Shown here: positions 14,901 through 17,884 of the stretch, piece after piece
Numbering within the stretch: the first letter of the stretch is position 1
Layout: each line of letters opens with the position of its first letter
Notes under the pieces: model-generated
Seen by the model: the letters and a program-made list of their open reading frames with translations, nothing else
The model's database searches: none
What the model was told of the DNA's origin: nothing
DNA from: Firmicutes bacterium UBA5227
GTDB taxonomy: Bacteria > Bacillota > Clostridia > Tissierellales > Sedimentibacteraceae
DNA length: 17,884 bases
Reading direction: 5' to 3'
NCBI GenBank assembly: GCA_002409285.1
Contig: DHUT01000022.1
Span: 20,052-37,935 of the forward strand
Made by a program: the position numbers and the translations under genes

Positions 14901-15399
14901 CAGCCAGGGGGCATGGAACACCGGGTTCAGAACTTCAGGTGAAGAAATTAAAAATGCTCTTATGAATAATGAGCTAAAGGGGCTTGTGGTAATAGGCGAG
15001 GATATTATAGGTAATAATCCTGAGCTTAAAAAAGCAGCAGACAAACTTAAATTCTTTGCGGTATTTGATATAATGGAAAGTGACACCACAAAAGCGGCGG
15101 AATATGTTCTTCCTCTTTGCAGCCTTGCAGAAAGTAAAGGAACAATAACAAGTGCTGACGGAACTGAGAGAATTGTAACTCAGGCAATCAGGCCTCTTAC
15201 AGGCGTGTCAAACTACGAAATGTTTGAAAAGCTTGCAGAATTGTTAAATGCAGAATGTGCTTCAAGCGACGATCAAAAATGTGAAACACAGCTTTATGTT
15301 CCGGTATTTGAAGGAAAAGAAAAAGAATATGAAGTATATGATACGGTGGAAAAGGCATTTTTAACAAACCTGAAAGCAAATTGTGTAAGTTTTAAATAG
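11947..15399 (+). CDS. NuoG-GltD fusion: multi-cluster FAD/NAD(P)H oxidoreductase with MoCo-like C-terminus
   Basis: A 1150-residue electron-transfer subunit, here the probable third-substrate (BfuA-like) subunit. Domains: NuoG/HydA-type [2Fe-2S] ferredoxin (1-80; Cys36, 47, 50, 64); GltD-type helical iron-sulfur domain (about 95-185; Cys100, 104, 108, 147, 151, 155); FAD fold (VVGAGPAGLSAA at 198-209); NAD(P)H fold (VVGGGNTAMDVARTSIRLGA at 328-347, then VYRR at 353-356, arginines suited to NADPH); FAGGDAATGPK at 467-477; cysteine motif CLECGC (561-566); two [4Fe-4S] motifs (Cys611/614/617/621, Cys654/657/660/664); and a molybdopterin-oxidoreductase [4Fe-4S] site (Cys690/693/697/722). The last 400 residues resemble that enzyme fold but are short and show no Cys at the expected metal-ligand site. 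GGGAGG (11936-11941) is 5 bases upstream and nuoF ends 13 bases before. NADP(H) use is inferred. Confidence 0.88.
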   Translation: MAIVKLNINGKEITAESGKTVLQAALENNIEIPHLCFDERLEVYAGCGLCLIEIEGQPKTARACATPVSEGLIVRSDTKKVVDARNTALNLLVSQHIGDCKAPCTLNCPAHTDVQGYVGLVANKQYKEALKLIKEKLPLPASIGRVCPHPCEKACRRQNVEDSVSIACIKTFAADYDLNSEDVYIPSLKPATGKKVAVVGAGPAGLSAAYFLLRDGHTVEIFEAMEKPGGMLRYGIPEYRLPKNVVDAEVAVIEAMGAKMNYGVKIGEDMSLDYLQNKYDAVFLGIGAWKSSPMRCEGENTPGVLGGIDFLIKVAENKPVNIGKKVIVVGGGNTAMDVARTSIRLGAEEVRVVYRRTENEMPAEKIEIQEAREEGVIFSFLSAPALVESDGEKVTGLKCDVMALGEKDASGRQRPEPTGESVIFEADTIIAAIGQEVDCGKINVGQGKKKNIAINESTFETNLRGVFAGGDAATGPKIAIDAIAQGQYAAGVISSYLEGEIIPHKDLPLVYTEVTREDFKDREVVPRVAHRTVEPEIRKFNFQPILPTMTEEEAVREGSRCLECGCKDYFECQLVDYIKKYEVDTVKYHAENEKKFKETEHPFISQNVDKCVLCGLCVRTCSEVVGASALGFVERGNETFVAPAFEQGLKSTSCISCGQCIDVCPTGAWLDRRENIKEIPLNLTETKSVCSYCSVGCEIVYEHKDNVVYKASSPKENEIPMCGRGKFGIEHINNENRLLEPKARVKGAQVPVSMEAALYETAKRLRSIQNMYGENQIAFVVSPKLTNEELTKINAVAKELNTNYKGSFTVDAEPGIETVLGENKSTTTLDELDAADLIISAGQLYEHHPSAGMKLRRLAAAKPVISISAEKTKADMWAKKIDADKYEEFFAEVLKALIDKGVIKKETAEACTNGTNLLNALEKITVSKSADEVAESIKKSKKPVIVADANTVNSGALKVLADITLLTGNKDRANRGLIVLKAKSNSQGAWNTGFRTSGEEIKNALMNNELKGLVVIGEDIIGNNPELKKAADKLKFFAVFDIMESDTTKAAEYVLPLCSLAESKGTITSADGTERIVTQAIRPLTGVSNYEMFEKLAELLNAECASSDDQKCETQLYVPVFEGKEKEYEVYDTVEKAFLTNLKANCVSFK

Positions 15400-15427
15400 A
15401 CAGTAATTAAATATTCAATTAGATCCT

Positions 15428-15486
15428 GTAAAATACCCGGGCTGTGACCTTTTAAGCTTCACAGACGCTGATTTTACCTAAAATCA
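15428..15486 (+). promoter_or_regulatory. Nested, mutually exclusive hairpins in the 3' region of the redox operon
   Basis: GTAAAAT (15428-15434) can pair with ATTTTAC (15471-15477), enclosing CTGTGA (15442-15447) paired with TCACAG (15459-15464). The 3' strand can instead form a local hairpin GATTTTA/TAAAATC around CC (15470-15485 region). The two states exclude each other. No T-run follows, so this is not a simple terminator. Function unknown: 3'-UTR stability element, processed small RNA or DNA-level repeat are all possible. Confidence 0.4.
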
Positions 15487-15529
15487 AGACGCAGCAGTGA
15501 CTCCTGATTTGGATTTAAAAATAAATTGC

Positions 15530-15570
15530 ATGAGATTCTCCAAGCCCTGCTTTCGGAATCTCATCTTTTT
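15530..15570 (+). terminator. Intrinsic terminator of the redox operon
   Basis: ATGAGATTC (15530-15538) pairs perfectly with GAATCTCAT (15556-15564). Within the 17-base loop, AAG/CTT can add a short inner stem. TTTTT follows at 15566-15570. It ends the nuoE-nuoF-large subunit transcript, about 130 bases after the last stop codon. Confidence 0.8.
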
Positions 15571-15638
15571 ATTTGTACATTCTCTGTAGACACAGCCCAA
15601 AGGGTTATCATCAAGGCAGAAAAATCTTTCATTCTTAA

Positions 15639-15667
15639 TTGATTATTGGTGAAGATAAAGTTATAAT
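15639..15667 (+). promoter_or_regulatory. Promoter of the RsmC-like methyltransferase gene
   Basis: TTGATT (15639-15644), 17-base spacer, perfect TATAAT (15662-15667), 26 bases before the ATG at 15694. The rest of the gap 15571-15638 shows nothing recognisable. Confidence 0.65.
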
Positions 15668-15693
15668 AACATTGTTAATCATATGGAGGTGCT

Positions 15694-16305
15694 ATGGAAC
15701 AATATTTTACGCAAAATCCCACAAGTGAAAAAGAAATATATAAATTTGACTGGAATATTGGCAAACAAAGATTTAATTTTTATACGAGCAACAGTGTCTT
15801 CTCAAAAAAAGGAATGGACTTTGGTTCAATGCTTCTTGCAGAGACAGTTATAAAAGAGAATGAAAGTTTTGACGGTAGCATATTGGATTTAGGCTGTGGA
15901 TATGGCCCCATAGGTGTTATCCTTGCCGGGTTTTTAAAAAATTCTTCAGTTGCCATGTCGGATGTAAATGAAAGAGCTCTGGAGCTTTGTTTAATGAATG
16001 TAAAGGAAAACAAGGTTGGGGACAGAGTGAAGATTATAAAATCATCTGCCTTTGAAAGTATTGATGAAAGCTTTGATGTCATAGTTACAAATCCTCCCAT
16101 AAGAGCAGGGAAGGACGTGGTATTTTCTTTTTATGAGGGAGCTTTTAAACATCTTAAATCCGGCGGAAAGCTGTATGTTGTTATACAAAAAAAACAGGGT
16201 GCACCAAGCACCAGTACAAAACTTAAAGAAATTTTCGGAAACTGTGAAGTATCGGATAAAAAATCAGGATATTTTATATTCAGAGCAGAGAAGAATATGA
16301 GTTAG
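15694..16305 (+). CDS. RsmC-like class I SAM-dependent rRNA methyltransferase (YbxB type)
   Basis: A 203-residue Rossmann-fold methyltransferase of the MTS family. The SAM-binding motif DLGCGYGPIG is at 65-74, the acidic residue that holds the ribose is probably Asp90 (SDVNERAL), and the catalytic NPPIRAGK is at 133-140; NPP is typical of enzymes that methylate exocyclic amines of guanine or adenine. Length and lack of the extra N-terminal domain match the short Firmicute form (B. subtilis YbxB) rather than E. coli RsmC, which makes m2G1207 in 16S rRNA. GGAGG (15685-15689) lies 4 bases before the ATG. Monocistronic from its own promoter; its stop codon overlaps the stop of the convergent membrane-protein gene. 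The exact target base is inferred only from family. Confidence 0.9.
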   Translation: MEQYFTQNPTSEKEIYKFDWNIGKQRFNFYTSNSVFSKKGMDFGSMLLAETVIKENESFDGSILDLGCGYGPIGVILAGFLKNSSVAMSDVNERALELCLMNVKENKVGDRVKIIKSSAFESIDESFDVIVTNPPIRAGKDVVFSFYEGAFKHLKSGGKLYVVIQKKQGAPSTSTKLKEIFGNCEVSDKKSGYFIFRAEKNMS

Positions 16306-17129
16306 TCTTCTATTTTTTTGCTTCTGCTTCCGGTAAAATAGTTTACTTCTGCTCCGGCAAGAAAAATGAATGATAACATATATATCCAGATTAGAAAAAC
16401 AATTAATCCTGAGAGATTGCCATAAATAGAATTATAATACATTATTTTGGTGCTTATATATCCGGAATATATTACAGAGCCTATTATAAATCCTAATGTG
16501 GAGACTGCTGCTCCGGGAAAGACGAAGGAAAAGTTCACCTTTTCGTAGGTCATAAATTTATAAGCCGCTGAAAACAGAAGAAATAAAATCAAGACCGGAA
16601 GTACATACCTGTATACGTGAATAAATACATAGGTTACTTCCGGCAAAAGCTTGATGCTCTGAAAAAATAACACTAACTGTTTTCCCAGAACTATGAGGGC
16701 AAAAATTAAATGCATTCCTAACATTATTCCCAGAGTAAAGACTATTCCCTCGATTCGCATGAAAAAATAATTCTTATTTGCCGTAAAACCATATGCCCTG
16801 TTGATTCCGTTAATTATTGTTGCACTGCCGGCAGTTGCGGACCACAAGAGTATGAGAACACTGTAAGAAAAATTAGTATTGCTGTAGCTGTTTACAGAAT
16901 TGTCAATCACGTTTCCAATAATATTAAAAACATCAGAAGGAATTATGTTTTCCAATGGACTTAATATATAGGTTATTTCACCGCTGTAATTGGATAAAAA
17001 TGAAATCGCTAAAATCAGCAAAGGAAATATACCCAATATTATGTAGTATGAAAATTGGGCACTTAAGGCAAAGACATTATCTTCCTTGATTTTTAACATA
17101 AATTTTTTTATAAAATCAACTGCTTTCAT
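16302..17129 (-). CDS. YihY/BrkB-family (RNase BN-like name) inner-membrane protein
   Basis: Polytopic membrane protein of 275 residues with about six helices (roughly 28-48, 86-106, 127-150, 168-190, 200-222, 238-260). Family hallmarks are ALSAQFSYYIILGIFPLL (21-38), LWSATAGSATIINGINRAYG (95-114) and the final YGNLSGLIVFLIWIYMLSF helix followed by GAEVN (259-263). The family was once called ribonuclease BN in error; its true role is unclear, with transport or envelope functions suggested. The start at 17129 has AAAGG about 7 bases upstream. It faces the methyltransferase gene tail to tail and shares TTAG (16302-16305) with it, with no terminator between. A divergent gap separates it from the toxin-antitoxin pair. 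Confidence 0.92.
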   Translation of the reverse strand: MKAVDFIKKFMLKIKEDNVFALSAQFSYYIILGIFPLLILAISFLSNYSGEITYILSPLENIIPSDVFNIIGNVIDNSVNSYSNTNFSYSVLILLWSATAGSATIINGINRAYGFTANKNYFFMRIEGIVFTLGIMLGMHLIFALIVLGKQLVLFFQSIKLLPEVTYVFIHVYRYVLPVLILFLLFSAAYKFMTYEKVNFSFVFPGAAVSTLGFIIGSVIYSGYISTKIMYYNSIYGNLSGLIVFLIWIYMLSFIFLAGAEVNYFTGSRSKKIED

Positions 17130-17167
17130 TTATTAACCTTTAGGGAAGTTTTTTAAATATTTTAAAT

Positions 17168-17176
17168 ATTATACCA
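17168..17176 (-). promoter_or_regulatory. Extended -10 promoter for the YihY/BrkB gene
   Basis: Read on the minus strand, TGg-TATAAT (17176 down to 17168) is a perfect extended -10 about 39 bases before the start codon at 17129. No clear -35 is seen; the extended -10 may compensate. Confidence 0.5.
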
Positions 17177-17279
17177 TATTATATACAAAAAGCTATGATT
17201 ATATTACCGGATATCAGGCGTCGTTAAATTAGTGAACAGTAATTAATAGCTATTAATCAACAAAGTTGTTAAAAAAGCA

Positions 17280-17308
17280 TTGTGAAAAACAGTGTGCTAT
17301 GTTAAAAT
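17280..17308 (+). promoter_or_regulatory. Promoter of the toxin-antitoxin operon
   Basis: TTGTGA (17280-17285), 17-base spacer, TAAAAT (17303-17308) with an extended -10 TG at 17300-17301. Transcription would start near 17315, giving a 25-base leader. Upstream, TTAATAGCTATTAA (about 17243-17256) is a palindrome that could bind the antitoxin or toxin-antitoxin complex for autoregulation; that is inference. Confidence 0.65.
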
Positions 17309-17339
17309 ATACATGTAAAAATTAAAGAGGGTGATTTTT

Positions 17340-17591
17340 ATGAACACAATTTTATCACCTCAAGAGGCTAAATATTTAAGACGATTAAATGAACCGGATA
17401 AATCACGTATTATAAAAGCATTAAAAAAGTTAGAATTAGAGCCGCCACAAGGGAATATTAAGAGCCTTTCCGGGAAAGATGGTTATAGGCTTCGAATCGG
17501 AGATTACAGGGCATTGTTTGACATTATAGATGGTACAATAGTTATTCATACTATTGCTCCAAGAGGGCAAGCGTATAAAGGAGGTTTTTGA
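17340..17591 (+). CDS. RelE/ParE-family toxin
   Basis: An 83-residue protein of the RelE/ParE superfamily, whose members usually cleave mRNA in the ribosome or poison gyrase. The core RelE-like block is at about 48-80: DGYRLRIGDYRALFDI, then IVIHTIAPRGQAYKG; the basic residues (Arg50, Arg52, Arg57, Arg75) and Tyr49 and Tyr56 fit an RNA-binding surface. ATG 17340 is chosen because AAAGAGGG (17324-17331) ends 8 bases before it; an in-frame GTG at 17331 is too close to that site. The partner gene starts two bases after this stop (17593), with its ribosome binding site in the toxin's last codons. The toxin comes first, unlike most relBE operons and as in higBA. Confidence 0.85.
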   Translation: MNTILSPQEAKYLRRLNEPDKSRIIKALKKLELEPPQGNIKSLSGKDGYRLRIGDYRALFDIIDGTIVIHTIAPRGQAYKGGF

Positions 17592-17592
17592 A

Positions 17593-17796
17593 ATGTCGGT
17601 TATTAAAAAAGAAATTCAAGAATATATAAATGTTTTACCTGACAGTGCGTTATTGGCATTAAAACCACTTCTCATGCTGTTAATTGCAGAGGAACCAATT
17701 GTTGAAGACGATTTGACTGAAGAGGAAAAAGCTATAATTTTGCGGGGCAGAGAGGAATATTCGAAAGGCACATATGTTCCTATTGAAGAAATATAA
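17593..17796 (+). CDS. Antitoxin-like small acidic protein, partner of the RelE-type toxin
   Basis: A 67-residue, acidic protein immediately after the toxin. The N-terminal part (about 1-38, IKKEIQEYINVLPDSALLAL then PLLMLLIAEE) looks helical and amphipathic and may dimerise. The C-terminal part (about 39-67, VEDDLTEEEKAIILRGREEY then KGTYVPIEEI) has the charged, extended look of antitoxin tails that wrap around RelE/ParE toxins. No classic ribbon-helix-helix or HTH motif is evident. ATG 17593 is preferred: AAAGGAGG (17577-17584) is 8 bases upstream and the gap to the toxin stop is one base. Longer in-frame versions would run through the toxin's end. Antitoxin role is inferred mainly from position, size and charge. 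Confidence 0.75.
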   Translation: MSVIKKEIQEYINVLPDSALLALKPLLMLLIAEEPIVEDDLTEEEKAIILRGREEYSKGTYVPIEEI

Positions 17797-17799
17797 GTT

Positions 17800-17819
17800 T
17801 TGACTTGACTTGACTTGAC
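17800..17819 (+). repeat. Four tandem TTGAC units
   Basis: TTGAC repeats perfectly four times with a 5-base period, four bases after the antitoxin stop codon. Such short arrays can change length by slippage. Each unit also looks like a -35 core, but no -10 is evident downstream. Confidence 0.8.
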
Positions 17820-17825
17820 ATTAAA

Positions 17826-17884
17826 AATCTAAATGGATGGCTTCCAAACTGAAGGATCCGTCCGAAATATCCGAAATATCCGAA
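17826..17884 (+). repeat. Hairpin followed by 9-base tandem repeat running off the window
   Basis: GGATGGCTTC (17834-17843) can fold on GAAG (17850-17854 region) and CCGTCC (17858-17863) with a three-base bulge; no T-run follows. TCCGAAATA then repeats with a 9-base period at 17861-17869 and 17870-17878, with a third copy cut by the window end (17879-17884). The array may continue beyond; its full extent is unknown. Confidence 0.6.

Noticed and set aside
14487..15089. 200-codon open frame on the minus strand inside the large redox subunit
   Set aside because: It is antisense to a well-supported domain, Ser/Leu-rich as expected from the complement of Lys/Glu/Ala-rich coding, and lacks a ribosome binding site.
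11947..15399. Catalytic formate dehydrogenase or [FeFe]-hydrogenase
   Set aside because: The H-cluster cysteine motifs are absent and the molybdopterin-like domain shows no Cys or in-frame TGA (Sec) at the active-site position.
1..17884. CRISPR array, IS transposase, prophage genes, tRNA or rRNA
   Set aside because: I looked on both strands and saw no regularly spaced repeats with spacers, no transposase or phage motifs, and no tRNA/rRNA signatures.

Overview
The window looks like a chromosomal segment of a low-GC, strictly anaerobic Firmicute (Clostridia/Tissierellia-like). This is inferred from AT-rich codon use, strong GGAGG-type ribosome binding sites, near-consensus sigma-A promoters, the non-mevalonate isoprenoid pathway, and an NADH/ferredoxin-type flavin/iron-sulfur operon. 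A genus cannot be assigned from the sequence alone; something like Sedimentibacter is a guess.

Left part (1-5594): a short repeat-like edge, then nadK on the minus strand, divergent from a compact plus-strand operon. The operon runs RluA-type pseudouridine synthase, cytosolic asparaginase (ansA), ispD, ispF, with gaps of 1, 8 and 21 bases. A short membrane-anchored FtsH-type AAA protease follows, possibly from its own promoter.

Middle (5595-9314): a roughly 180-nt structured RNA with its own strong promoter, best explained as 6S RNA. Next come a small palindromic repeat of MITE type in the leader of a LacI/CcpA-like regulator, that regulator, a small exported protein of unknown function whose ribosome binding site lies in a palindrome, and an M18 zinc aminopeptidase closed by two intrinsic terminators.

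Right-centre (9315-15570): a three-gene redox operon with a near-consensus promoter. It encodes a NuoE/HydC-type subunit, a NuoF/HydB-type FMN subunit with extra iron-sulfur domains, and an 1150-residue electron-transfer subunit. The last fuses a NuoG-like [2Fe-2S] domain, a GltD/NfnB-like FAD/NAD(P)H module, two ferredoxin clusters and a molybdopterin-oxidoreductase-like domain that seems to lack the active-site Cys/Sec. The best hypothesis is an electron-bifurcating complex of the HydABC/Bfu type in which the hydrogenase module is replaced by an NADP(H) module. It would link NADH, ferredoxin and NADPH pools. This is the most interesting system here.

Right end (15571-17884): an RsmC-like methyltransferase converges on and overlaps a YihY/BrkB membrane protein. 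A toxin-first RelE-type toxin-antitoxin pair follows, then short tandem repeats that run off the window. No tRNA, rRNA, CRISPR array, transposase or phage gene was seen.
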